Positions 11,352 through 21,826 of a stretch of DNA of 64,000 bases are shown piece by piece. Numbering within the stretch: the stretch's first letter is position 1; each line of letters opens with the position of its first letter. Made by a program: the position numbers and the translations under genes. The DNA is from Arabidopsis thaliana (lineage: Eukaryota; Streptophyta; Magnoliopsida; Brassicales; Brassicaceae): the NCBI RefSeq assembly GCF_000001735.4, contig NC_003071.7, positions 15,847,443 through 15,911,442 of the forward strand. The letters are read 5' to 3'. The notes beneath the pieces are model-generated. The model was not told where the DNA came from, ran no database searches, and worked only from the letters and a program-made list of their open reading frames with translations.

Positions 11352-11837
11352 AAACAACCAAAAACTCTTTTTTGTGTGTCTTATTTGATGAAACCATATG
11401 TTGTTGTAGCCTACTCATTTCTATCTGTTTTACTACATTTCCGTTGTTATATCTAATAATAAGAATTTTCAGCTCGAATGTTGAATCCTTATAGTGTCTA
11501 TATTGAAACAATGAAAACCAAAAGTGTTCTGAAACAAAGAGAGTGCAAAAAGTTGTTGGAGCCTGTTTTATGAAAGAAAAGTAAAGAGAGAAACAAAAAC
11601 AAACACGCAAGAAATCAAACGACTAAACACACAACAGATGGTGAAATCTAAATCAAAGTAAGCATAAATCAAATGATTACAGAATGGGGGAAAAAATTAA
11701 ACGGTATAACCGTACACGTCACCAAAACACAACCACCCCACTAAAACATCTTACTAGTTACTAGTATATAAGAATCATCAACGCACTAAGTAAGACACTC
11801 AACAAAACAAAACAAGAAGGAGAATATAAGAAGAAGC
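11352..11837. other. RE 3' flank and LTP-like gene promoter
   Basis: AT-rich 3' flank, then an AC-rich promoter with a TATATA block and a short A-rich leader ending at the ATG of the lipid-transfer-like gene. Confidence 0.55.
11765..11770 (+). promoter_or_regulatory. TATA box of the LTP-like gene
   Basis: TATATA followed by AGAATCATC, 68-73 bp upstream of the ATG at 11838. The spacing is normal for a short plant leader. Confidence 0.55.
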
Positions 11838-12281
11838 ATGAAGTGTTGTAAGTTTGTTGCAGTGGCTTTGATGAGTCTTCTGATCTCACTTGCTTCCGTT
11901 GAGGCGGCAGGTGAGTGTGGTCGCATGCCAATTAATCAAGCCGCGGCTAGCCTAAGCCCGTGTTTGCCTGCTACAAAGAACCCGAGGGGTAAGGTTCCAC
12001 CGGTTTGCTGTGCCAAAGTTGGTGCTCTCATTAGAACCAATCCTCGTTGTCTTTGTGCTGTCATGCTCTCTCCTTTAGCAAAGAAAGCCGGAATCAATCC
12101 TGGAATCGCAATCGGCGTTCCTAAACGCTGTAACATCCGAAACCGCCCTGCTGGCAAGCGATGTGGACGTATGTATTCCAATATTCTTGTAAATCTCATG
12201 AGCTTAATATAACATGAACTTGATATGATCACTTCACTAACTTTTTCTTATGTTTTGTTTGCAGGTTACATTGTTCCATGA
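11838..12281 (+). CDS. Secreted lipid-transfer-like protein (eight-Cys motif), 115 aa
   Basis: Two exons, 11838-12168 and 12265-12281; the second adds only the last five residues and the stop. An N-terminal signal peptide (FVAVALMSLLISLASVEA, cleavage near residue 24) is followed by the full eight-cysteine pattern: C (GEC), C (SPC), CC (VCC), CxC (RCLC), C (KRC), C (KRC). This is the non-specific lipid-transfer / protease-inhibitor / seed-storage superfamily, which folds as a small helical cage with a lipid tunnel and acts in the apoplast. The spacing is closer to the DIR1-like group than to classical nsLTP1; that subclass is an inference. Stopping at the first-exon frame would give an abnormal C-terminus, so the splice is preferred. 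Confidence 0.9.
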
Positions 12282-13066
12282 TCTTATGAGCATTTGTTTT
12301 GGATTCAAATGCTGAGAAGTTCTTAAGATTTAAATAAATGTTTTCACTTACCTTTGTATAAGAGAAATGTGAACTATATATATCTTTTAATAACCTACTT
12401 GTTGACTCATATGACTATATGAGTGAGTATGCATATTAATAACAATATGAGATGTTTTTCTTAATAAAAGACAATGCTTTTCTTAGTAAGAAAATGATAA
12501 AATCATGAATACTACTATTGGCCAATTTCTTGAATAACATTTTCACCACCTATCATATTCAAATTAATTTTCTTAAAACATAGTCTCAAACTCTCACTAA
12601 TTAAATGGTGATGATTTAAATCCAAAATTTATTAGTTGTTGTAAGTTGTAACCTTTAAATAAGGGGTAAAGTAGAACTTTAGTTTCAAAAAAATTGGAAA
12701 TGTAAACAATAGTTTTCTTAAAACAAAAAAAGAAAATGGGTACTATAACTTTAAAACGACAGTTTAATGAAAGATGGGCATATCTATATTGTCTTTTTTC
12801 AAAGTGAAACACAAAAATTATTACTATTGACCAATTTCTTGAAATCTGCACAACATAACTCTTTTTTTTTTTTTCTCTTTCACTTGAAAACGTTAAGCAG
12901 TTAATGTGATGCAGAAAACTGTACAGTTGTTAAAATCACAACAACAAAACAAAAGTCATTCAAATACTAAATGTACCAAATGAGTTATTCCGATTCACCG
13001 GTGAACATTTCACCATCGCAATAGAATCTTTTTCAGAAAAATACAAAGAATCCAAGATTCACTTTC

Positions 13067-13095
13067 CACGTGTCCAACCAAAAAAATTCCACGTG
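13067..13095 (+). promoter_or_regulatory. Pair of G-boxes (CACGTG)
   Basis: TTCCACGTGT occurs twice; the CACGTG cores are at 13067-13072 and 13090-13095, about 90 and 65 bp upstream of the TATA box. G-boxes bind bZIP and bHLH factors, and the ACGTGT flank fits ABRE-type elements. ABA or light control is an inference. Confidence 0.65.
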
Positions 13096-13158
13096 TAAAA
13101 TACAGTCAAACCCAGTCAAAGCTCACAACGGATATTCCCTTGTTCTCCCGCCTTTCTC

Positions 13159-13166
13159 TATAAAAA
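13159..13166 (+). promoter_or_regulatory. TATA box of the DUF617 gene
   Basis: CTATAAAAAG is a near-consensus plant TATA box, about 100 bp upstream of the ATG at 13263. The leader between them is CT/GA-rich (GAGAGAGAGAGA). Confidence 0.7.
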
Positions 13167-13262
13167 GCAAACACAAGAAACAGAGAGACTTCAGATTTTC
13201 TCTGCAAACTCTCAGATTCACCTTTCAAGAAAAAAACAGAGAGAGAGAGAGAACAAAGAAGG

Positions 13263-14006
13263 ATGACGAAAATTGACTCTCTCCGTCGATTTCTTCTTCC
13301 ATGTATCTCAACTCCGACGAATCCAACCACCGTATCAACAACATCCACCGGAGCTTCCAAGAAACGTCTCAGTACTTCCCTAAGAGACGATATCGACGTT
13401 CAAGATTCAGCTTCTTCCTCCGCCTCTTCCTCCGAGGCTACTTCCGCCGTCGACTACAGCATATCCGCCGTCACGGTGCCGCAGAGACCGTCGAAGACGA
13501 TGGTGATTGGTACGATATTCGGTAGAAGAAAGGGACACGTGTGGTTCTGTGTTCAACACGACCGTCTCTCTGTTAAACCAATCCTTCTCCTCGAGCTTTC
13601 AATAGCTACGAGCCAGTTAGTTCACGAGATGGGTTCGGGTCTTGTTCGTGTCGCTTTAGAATGCCCGACCCGACCCGAATTGAAGTCTTGCTTGCTGAGA
13701 TCCGTACCCGTTTGGACGATGTTTTGTAACGGAAGGAAGCTAGGGTTTGCTGTACGGAGAAGTGCTAATGAAGAGACGAGGATGATGTTGAAGAGATTGG
13801 AGTCTATGACTGTTGGAGCGGGTGTGTTGCCATCTGGATCCGGGTTGGGTGGGTCTGATGAATCGGATACTGATGAGGTTATGTATATGAGAGCGAATTA
13901 TGAGCATGTTGTTGGTAGCTCTGACTCGGAGTCGTTTCATCTCATTAACCCTGATGCTAACTCTGCTCAAGAACTCAGTATCTTCTTGCTCAGGACCTCT
14001 AGTTGA
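13263..14006 (+). CDS. MIZU-KUSSEI1-like DUF617 protein, 247 aa
   Basis: Single exon. The N-terminal 75 residues are Ser/Thr-rich and variable (STSTGASKKRL). The DUF617 domain runs from about residue 78 to the end: VIGTIFGRRKGHVWFCVQ, then LLLELSIATSQLVHEMGSGLVRVALEC, then VWTMFCNGRKLGFAVRR, and the conserved C-terminal block MYMRANYEHVVGSSDSESFHLINP. MIZ1, the founder, is an ER-associated protein needed for root hydrotropism; paralogues are mostly uncharacterised, so a role in growth signalling is only inferred. Two G-boxes and a strong TATA box lie upstream. The start at 13263 is the first ATG after a clean leader. Confidence 0.92.
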   Translation: MTKIDSLRRFLLPCISTPTNPTTVSTTSTGASKKRLSTSLRDDIDVQDSASSSASSSEATSAVDYSISAVTVPQRPSKTMVIGTIFGRRKGHVWFCVQHDRLSVKPILLLELSIATSQLVHEMGSGLVRVALECPTRPELKSCLLRSVPVWTMFCNGRKLGFAVRRSANEETRMMLKRLESMTVGAGVLPSGSGLGGSDESDTDEVMYMRANYEHVVGSSDSESFHLINPDANSAQELSIFLLRTSS

Positions 14007-14574
14007 ATTGGCCTTTTGGGGTAACTTATGAATCATTTTCATCATGTTCAGAGATTGTGAAGTCACATGAGAAAGATTGAGATTTTGAGAGTTCTTGATG
14101 AGATATTTCTTTGTGGGTCGTTAGTTCTAGATCTTTGTAAAACATTATTTTGTTAGAAAGATTGATGATTTTTTTCAAGAATTTCTTGAGTGCTAATCTT
14201 TTTTTGATGTAACAAAAATGTTCTCATTCCAAGACTCTGTTTTGAAATCTCATCATTGTGACAAATAATGAAGCAAACAAAAACTTACATAAGTATCATA
14301 GGAGTGTAGAAACAGAGAAAGAACAAAACAAATGTGTCGTGTTTGAAGATATGCTCACGTGGTACAGTGTTAAATATGATGCCTATGAATGTTTTTAACA
14401 CCCCAGGTGGAACTAACCTATACACTGTAAAATTTTCTCTACGGCAGTAAGAAAAGTAAAATTTACTACCAAAGTGTTTGAAAAGATGACCAAGTGTGAA
14501 ATAAACATGTTGTTTCTTTCTTCTACTAACTCTATAAGCAGCTAAAATTCCTCTAAGTATATGAGTGGGAGTTG
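14007..14574. other. Convergent 3' ends of the DUF617 and carrier genes
   Basis: AT-rich and T-rich 3' flanks from both strands. A 97-codon minus frame at 14285-14578 overlaps the carrier stop region and has no family features, so it is not called. Confidence 0.5.
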
Positions 14575-16407
14575 TCAATCGGGGAGAGAAGTTAAGAGTC
14601 TCCGCAAAGCATCGTATGTCATGAAGACGATGCCAACGCCAGGAACTACTTTGTAATATTCAGGCAATATTCCTCTGTATATCCCTTTGAAGCCTTCTGA
14701 CTTGAATATGTGTTTGAATGTTCCAAAGAGTCCAGTGTTGTATACTCTTGCTCTTCCACCAGCTCCTTCCACTTGCATTCTTCTTCTCACAAGATCCAAT
14801 GGGTATGTAGCTACATAGTTATGGGCATCAAAAAGTTTATCATCTGACGCATATAATAAGAAGCAGATATGTATATTTTCTAGGAAAAAGCTCAAAACTA
14901 CAATGCAGATAAGGTCAGGTGGAAAAGTAAACCTGTTGAAGAAACAGCTCCAGCTAGACCTCCAGAAACAAGAGAAACAACCAAATCCGAATCATTTGGC
15001 CTGAAGAAGTTCAAAGAAAATAGTAAGATATGTATGATGAGTTAACATCTGAACAGAAATATATACTCAATAGGCGAGTGCAAAAGTAACAGAAAATTTC
15101 CAATTATAGATGACCCTTACCTATGAGAATGCCAAAACAATTTCATAGACTCGTACGCGGCGAAATTGATAGCAAGACTTGGTCCAACACCCTGCATTAC
15201 AATGTACGAAGAAGTTAACAATCAACATAGTTTGCACAAGAGAACATGGGAAAGCAAACTAAGCATACCAATAATGTAGCACCAAGTCCTTTATATAGAC
15301 CCAAAATTCCCTCTTCTCTGCATATGGTACGGAAAGTATGCTCAATACCCTGGTAGTAAATTGCATTCCTCTGGGAAGCATCAAATATAATGCAATGGTA
15401 AGCCAGGAAAAGACAAAGAAACTGTTAGATCAAGTGAATAATAAAGCTTTCAATCATCATATTCAAGAAGAAAACAAAAAAACAAAACAATTACCTGTGC
15501 AGCAAGACGAGTCCTGACAAGATCGAGGGGATATGTAGCTGTAGCAGCTGTAATTCCAGCCAAGCCACCACTAACAAAATGCACTATCGGATTGCCACTC
15601 GTATTTCCTATAAAACTCTGTACGACTGGATTTGAATTGAAAAACTGCAAAGTAAAAGAGCATTGGGAGGCTAAGTGACAGATCATGATAAACGGTTACA
15701 CAAATTAGAACAAGACTAGAATGCAACTCACTAGATTGTACTTCTCATATGCATAGAAGTTTACTGCAGTATAAGGAATCCTGTGTACTACAGTAACCAA
15801 ATTTCCTTTCCAAAAGGCTCTATATCCTTCCTCGTTGATAATACGGGAAGCTTCACGCCGTAAGTTTGGACGGCTTAACACTGCACCTTCTGATTGCATC
15901 CCTTGCAACTGAAAGAAACAACAACCTTTTTAACAAACGCTTTCAAGACAACCTCACGCATTATTGTGACTTGATTACATACGTAAATAAAGTCTCAAAC
16001 TTTGCTACTGGGTCACAGTGTGTGTGATAAACCCTCAGCACTTCATAAGCTCACTAAATGTTCTTAAACCCTCAGATCAATTCCTAATCTAAAACCTCCA
16101 AAACCAAGCAACAAGCTCAAAAGATTCAATTTTTACAAGTTCTCTGTGATAAGCACATTGAATAACGAAAAGGGTAAGCTCAAATCTCGAACCAGACCTG
16201 AAACAAGATGGTGAGGCGAGCAAGAGGAGCGGTACATGTCTTGCTAATGGCGCCGGCAATACCACCAGCGAGGAGATTCTGGAAGGTTCCTAGCTTTGCC
16301 TGCGGCTTAATCTGCGTCATGACGACGCTACTATGAACAGTGGTTGCAGTGTTAAGAGCACTCTGAGCTCCATCGACCGCAACACCGACTCTAGCGTCAA
16401 CATTCAT
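14575..16407 (-). CDS. Mitochondrial carrier (SLC25-type) protein, 337 aa, 7 exons
   Basis: Exons (5' to 3') 16407-16198, 15908-15732, 15644-15495, 15370-15269, 15191-15121, 15000-14933, 14810-14575; frame is kept. Three carrier repeats are visible. Each begins with a GG-A helix (LLAGGIAGAISKTCTAPLARL; FVSGGLAGITAATATYPLDL; LVSGGLAGAVSSTATYPLDL) and is followed by an EG-type helix (INEEGYRAFWKGN; REEGILGLYKGLG; SEGFKGIYRG). The signature P-x-D/E-x-x-K/R is intact in repeats 2 and 3 (PLDLVR) but repeat 1 reads PLARLT. Carriers exchange small metabolites across the inner mitochondrial membrane; this one resembles the ADP/ATP, CoA and phosphate-carrier-like branch, and I cannot name its substrate. 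From gene order, AT2G37890. Confidence 0.92.
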
Positions 16408-16953
16408 ATCTCTCTATCACTGTTTCTATGAGTAACCCGTTTCTGGGTTTGCGAGTTTGGAATCGAAGGTCACATCAATTGAAGGAAACTGAATTACGAT
16501 GGAGATCGGAGACATCGACATGGGAGAGAGAGGGAAAAGGAAAACTCTTTGAGAAACCCTAAATCTTGCTTGGAGAAGGAGAAGGGTATTTTGGTAAAAC
16601 AGCTCAGATACTGAGATACCCGGAATATGCGTAACAGTTTCTCAAGTTGTCTTTTTTTTTCCAAGACTTTTCTTCTTTCAATTTTTTTTGTTAATGACAA
16701 TTTGTTCCGACAAATTTCTAAATGGAAATATATTTTGGGTTACTAGTAAGCGTAATGCGAATACAAATATTGAACAAAGTATGTTGGCACTTTTTCATAA
16801 GAAATTTAAATCTTCAACTCTAAATTTATCTTTTAACCAAAGAAAAAAATCTAACACCAACATTGATTACTAATGATTTTTAATGTTAGACTTAACGACA
16901 TATACTTAGCATTGCATGTCTTGTTTATTTAGACGTCGACGGATATGGACGAA
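16408..16953. other. Carrier 5' flank and NPF5.6 3' flank
   Basis: About 16408-16560 is the leader and promoter side of the carrier gene. The rest is AT-rich 3' flank of the next minus-strand gene. Nothing else is supported. Confidence 0.5.
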
Positions 16954-18966
16954 TCAGGAGAGCCCTTGGCTTGGCTGCACACTTTTGTAAGGACATCTCT
17001 TTGCCACAATCACAAAGACACATATATTGGCAGCGATAACACCAGCAAGAAACCAGTAGAACCGGTCCAAGCGGCTGCTGTTTAGGTCCTTTCCGAACCA
17101 ACTCTTCCCCGAGAAATTCTCCGCGAGAGTATCAACGGCTGTGATCAGGAGATTGTTAAGGAAGCTAGCCGCACCTATCACGCTTAGGTAAAACGCTATA
17201 CCTAAGCTTCTCATGGAGTCAGGGACTTGGTGGTAAAAGTACTCTTGGAGTCCAACTAGTGTGAAAGCGTCCGCAAAGCCAATGACCATGAACTGAGGAG
17301 CTAGCCATATCACACTCATGGGTTTGTTGTTGTTGGTACGGTCCAATCGTTGTTTCTCAACTAGAGCTGCAATGATCATGGTGATGAGGGAGAAAATCAT
17401 ACCGGTCCCGATTCTTTGGAGAATGTTGATGCCTCTTTGATTCCGTGTGATGCTTCTTAGCAAGGGAACGAGGAGTTTCTCATAGACAGTGAGTGAGATG
17501 ATCAATGTGAGGGCGGTAAGTGTAAACATGGAAGCTGGAGGAACTGTGAAGCCACCGATGTGTCTGTCCATGGTTATTGCTTGTTTGATGAAAAACGTCG
17601 AAGCTTGTGTTGCACATATGCCAAAGGCCAACGTGGAGAACCATATTGGAATCACGTTGATGATCAGCTTCGTTTCCTCGACTTTTGTCAACGTTAGAAG
17701 TCTCCATGGACTCTGTTTCTCGAGGGCCAGAGGATTTTTGTCTTCGATAATTGCTGCCTTGTCAAGAAATCTACAAGGAAACAGTTTAGAATGGTTGAAA
17801 TTAACAAATGGAAGACTTTTGAGTTTGGTTCTACTCACTTAAGATGCTCTGTGTGACAGAGAAGCCGGCCACTAGTAAACTCTGTCTTGGACACTTCATG
17901 AAGCAGAGAAGGATCAGAAGGATAAGGTAGATTTCTTTTGGCAATGGCGGCAACAAAGACTTGCAAGATTGGTGTCAAAGGGCTACCAGAAGGTGTCCGG
18001 TAACGATAGAATGGTTTTCCAATGAAGAAGATGATGAGTGATATAGCCATGACTACAGTTAGTATGATGCCAGCAACGCCCCAACCAACCCGGTCTTCGA
18101 TATAGGCAACAGCAGTCACGGCCGTTAGAATACCAGCACATAGACTAACGTTCCACCAGTTAAAGAAAGACATTTTCATCTTTCTTTCTTCAACATGGTC
18201 ATCGTCGAATTGGTCAGCACCAAAGCTTTCAAGGGAAGGCTTATGACCTCCAGTCCCTATGGAGATCAAGTAAATGGCAATGAAGAAGGCTACTTCGTGT
18301 GCTTTTCTAGGTTCAACGCACACTTCTTGGTGACAAGGTTTTAAGCCTGGTATGAACCAGGACATTGTTAAAAGGACCAAACCCTGTTTAACCATCAAGA
18401 CACAGTTTAAGGTTGTTTATGGAATCTTTAAATAAATTGGATTAGGATATATCAGAGGTAAGAACATATGTTACCATAAGATAAATGGTGGTTGCAACCA
18501 AGACAGTAGCATAACGGCCTAGATATGCATCGGCTATAAAGCCTCCAAGAAGAGGCATCAAAGTAGTGACACCTGACCAGTAGTTCACATTTCTTATAGC
18601 CATCTTGAGATCTTGGTTTAGAATTGTTGTTAGGTAGACGACCAAGTTTGTAGCTAACCCGAAGTAACTCAATCTCTCGCTGAACTCGATCGCTGTGCAG
18701 AGAAGACGAAACAAAAGACTTCACAAAGATTTAATATTTTGGGATATTATAGTACACTTCTTTCAGTGTTATAATTCTATGGTATAAAGTATATACAATC
18801 TCAATAAGGGCTATGTACCGATGATGAAGAGTGCAGCTCTCCAAGCGCCAGTTCGAGCCCGAAGAGGAACACGTCCTCTGCTATCAAGAGAAGAATCAAG
18901 AACCCATTTCTGTTGATCATCGTACGTATCTTGAAGTACTTCTGCACCAATATTCTTATGCTCCAT
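16954..18966 (-). CDS. NPF5.6: NPF/PTR family transporter (NPF5.6), 575 aa, 4 exons
   Basis: Exons (5' to 3') 18966-18819, 18692-18475, 18383-17839, 17770-16954; frame is kept to 575 aa, a usual length for the family. Twelve hydrophobic segments are apparent, with the long hydrophilic loop after the sixth. The ExxER proton-coupling motif is present as EFSER at about residue 52, together with the family blocks GGFIADAYLGRYATV and SIGTGGHKPSLESFGADQFDD. NPF proteins are proton-coupled importers of nitrate, peptides or hormones at the plasma membrane or tonoplast. The substrate is not readable from sequence. Subfamily naming is from memory of gene order (AT2G37900). A TATA block near 19068-19076 and a CA/TG-rich leader lie upstream. 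Confidence 0.92.
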
Positions 18967-21130
18967 CTGTTCAACTTTTATTGACAAAATACACTACACG
19001 AGAGAGATGATCTTAAGGAGTGTGTGTGTCAGTGTGTGTGTGTTAGAGAAGAAGAACACTTGGTCCTCTATATATAGGCGTAAGCTCACTGTGTTGAGTC
19101 ATATCTTGTACAGTGTTTTTCACATTGCCTTATTTTCAGCCTCAAGCAGTTTTCATTTTCTAATTTTCCTTAATTTTTTCCACATTCATGTTGAGGATGA
19201 TGAGTCAACACAACGGCCGTATTCACATAGGTGAAAATATAGGTAACATAAAAGAACTCGTAAGCATAATCAAGACATAACATAGCTCCCAATTCGATTG
19301 CTTGTCCAACAACTTGGTCTATAAAACTTACTTTAAACTTCTAATTTTCATTAAATCCAAACCCAAAGTGAATCTCCAAATCAAAATCTTATCCTGAACT
19401 TGTCCTTCAACAAACTTTACAGGATGGTTTTTGTATTCTTTTCACCTTTTCAGGCAAAAACAACAAAGAAAAATTCCCTCATTACATTCTTCTACTAAAA
19501 GATTTTATCCCGCTAACCTAAATCTTATCCTTTTTCTGACAGACCAAAATGAAAAACATGAATTCAACTCAAAACTACCCACTCAATTTACTTTTCTTAT
19601 TGGGAATCAAAACTCTCAATGTTCTGCATCTTGTCACAACGAACTTTATTCTAAGACAATATTACCTTGTTTGTTTAACCCTGAATCTTAACTCCACCTA
19701 CTCCACTAGGATAGAATGCTTAGATTGTTATAATTACAATCTTTCTCCAACAGAATTTAAACAATTGATTGTAATTCCTAAGAGTCAACCCCAAATGGGA
19801 CTTTATGGCTATGGCCTATGGCTGAGGTAAGTAGATAAACCTTGTCCCATAGTGCTAACCACTATTAACTGAATCACCAACAAGCAATACCAACATAAAC
19901 AAATAGTGAAAAGAGAGATAGAATCTTCTAGCAAGACTTGGCGCAGTTTAGCAAGTATGACAATGTAAATGGTGGACATCTTAAAAGTAAATCAATTTTG
20001 AATATTGACTCATCAAAACCACATTCTCCAATGAATGGTCTCTTTTTCACCACCTTAACCAAAATAAACTTGATTTGCCTGAAAGTAGGACCTCCACTTC
20101 AGTGAGGTTACTTTTTAAGAAAGAAAAAATTGGCTTAGAGTTCTCCTTTTAAGAAAGAGCTCACAGAATATAATAAAGCACATGTACCACATGCTGGTTG
20201 ATTTCTTGGCCAAAGGCGAGAAATAAAGAGCTCAAATTACAGAAGCTAGAATGACTACTTTCCCACGTTTGTCATGGCAACAAGATAAATTAGACAAAGT
20301 ACTTGATTGAAAATACTAACCTCCACTAAGCATCCTTCTATTTCACGTGCTTTGCTCCACGCATAGAAAGTTATAATACAGTCTCCCATTGTTATGCACT
20401 GCTAAAAACAGTAGAAGTGGGTCATATATAGGATACACATATGCTTAACAATATGGCTGTAAATCAAATGAAGCACCATGCAATGGTTGATGAGTCAGAA
20501 AATGTTACCATAAAGATCTAAAGATGACAAAAATGAACGTCGGTAAAATGGATAACCAATTAGAGCAGACCCAGTGGTCTTAAAAGTTGAACATTAATCA
20601 CCATTCACCAGAGTGGCTGGAAGAAAATTGACATAAATTTATCTTGACATGAAGTCCAATCATCTAATAATTGATTTAGCGATAACGTACCACACAAAGA
20701 AGTGGCAAGAAAGCGAATTGTGGAGATCATGCCATTATCAAGTGCAAACTTTTTGACATCCAATAGACTTAAGCCATTTCATTATCATATAGATTTCCTT
20801 TATTTAGTGTATTAAATGATCACCAATGCTGATCAAGAATAACGGAATAAATAAACTTCATTAGTAAAAAAAATTGGCAAGAATTTGAACCATAGGTCCA
20901 TAACCATAACCATAAATAGTGTGCTTTAGATGATGATTATGAATCAAAGGCCCATTATGATATCCAAGGCCCAAGTGAGTGAGCAATTAAGGCTTCATAA
21001 ATTTGTCTGCGCCATTCAAGTAGAGTTAGGATTTCAGCTGCTCACGGCTAGCCTGCTACACCTCCCCAATTTTGTAATAAGAACACACCTTCCCCTGTTT
21101 CCGAGAAACCCTAATCTGAAAAACTTTGAG
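18967..21130. other. NPF5.6 promoter and a long gene-free stretch
   Basis: 18967-19080 is the NPF5.6 leader, with a (TG)n tract at 19019-19042 (CA in the transcript) and a TATA block at 19068-19076. From 19100 to about 20900 the DNA is AT-rich with only short, compositionally odd frames; I see no gene, RNA or element. The last 200 bp lead into the CDC48C-like gene, and the frame stays open upstream to about 20930. Confidence 0.5.
19068..19076 (-). promoter_or_regulatory. TATA box of NPF5.6
   Basis: Reads CCTATATATAGAG on the minus strand, about 105 bp upstream of the ATG at 18966, a normal leader distance. Confidence 0.55.
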
Positions 21131-21655
21131 ATGGGGAAAAGAGGAAGTAGCAGCGGGAGCGTTCCTATTCGGGGATTTACGAAACTTGTTACAGAATCAA
21201 GAAATAAGGGATTAACTGTGGAGGAGATTGTTGATGATCACCGTTCCAATAACCGTGAATGCGTTCGGCTGAAACGTCAAACCCTCATGATCAAAGTCAA
21301 ACAAATCATAAACTCATTGAGCGAAGAAGAAGAGGAAAGTGAAGGAAGTAGGACTAAGAAAAAACAGAGGAGAGATGATTCAGAACAGAGGAATTCGGAT
21401 TTATGTATATCATCATCGCCTTATTCTGCTTCATCATCCGGAAATGTATTGACATCGGAAGATAACATGCAGTTTGATGTCACCAATGATGGTTTACGTG
21501 TTTCTTACTCTAATAAATCCATGACGCCTTTTTGTGCCGATACAATGAAGAAAATGAAGATGAAAGGTATATCTAGTGAAGAGGGAAGTAAGAATTGTGA
21601 TGTAGAGGTAAAAGGACCAACCTTTAAGGACTTTGGTGGGTTAACCAGTTTATAG
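21131..21655 (+). CDS. Short CDC48C/NVL-like N-terminal domain protein, 174 aa
   Basis: Single exon from ATGGGGAAAAGAGG. The first 60 residues (GFTKLVTESRNKGLTVEEIV, then NNRECVRLKRQTLMIKVKQI) look like the N-terminal nucleolin-binding-type domain of the nuclear AAA ATPases NVL and plant CDC48C. An acidic then basic linker follows (SEEEEESEGSRTKKKQRR, a likely nuclear signal). The protein ends in GPTFKDFGGLTSL, which matches the sequence just before the first AAA module in that family, and stops there. No Walker A or B motif follows, so the ATPase half is absent. It is probably a truncated duplicate of CDC48C; whether it is expressed or decaying cannot be told. The frame is open about 200 bp further upstream, but the similarity begins at this ATG. 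Confidence 0.65.
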   Translation: MGKRGSSSGSVPIRGFTKLVTESRNKGLTVEEIVDDHRSNNRECVRLKRQTLMIKVKQIINSLSEEEEESEGSRTKKKQRRDDSEQRNSDLCISSSPYSASSSGNVLTSEDNMQFDVTNDGLRVSYSNKSMTPFCADTMKKMKMKGISSEEGSKNCDVEVKGPTFKDFGGLTSL

Positions 21656-21826
21656 ACAATGCTTATACCAATCAATAATCCATCAACCAAAACCTATACT
21701 TGAACACAGAGACTTGCTTCCCTAAAACTGAAAACTTTGCATAATCACAATCAAACTATTCCAGATTACATACACATTATGTTCAGAGACATCAATGATC
21801 CAAACACAACAAAGAAGAACTCATAC

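Larger units (their letters stand above)
12282..13262. other. LTP 3' flank and DUF617 gene promoter
   Basis: AT-rich. Includes a local repeat of CTATTG(G/A)CCAATTTCTTGAA at about 12514-12534 and 12825-12843. The last 250 bp form the DUF617 promoter with two CACGTG cores and a TATA box. No gene is seen. Confidence 0.5.

Noticed and set aside
20930-21130. In-frame 67-codon extension ahead of the CDC48C-like ATG
   Set aside because: Similarity to the CDC48C N-terminus begins at 21131 (MGKRG). The extension looks like an untranslated leader that happens to stay open.
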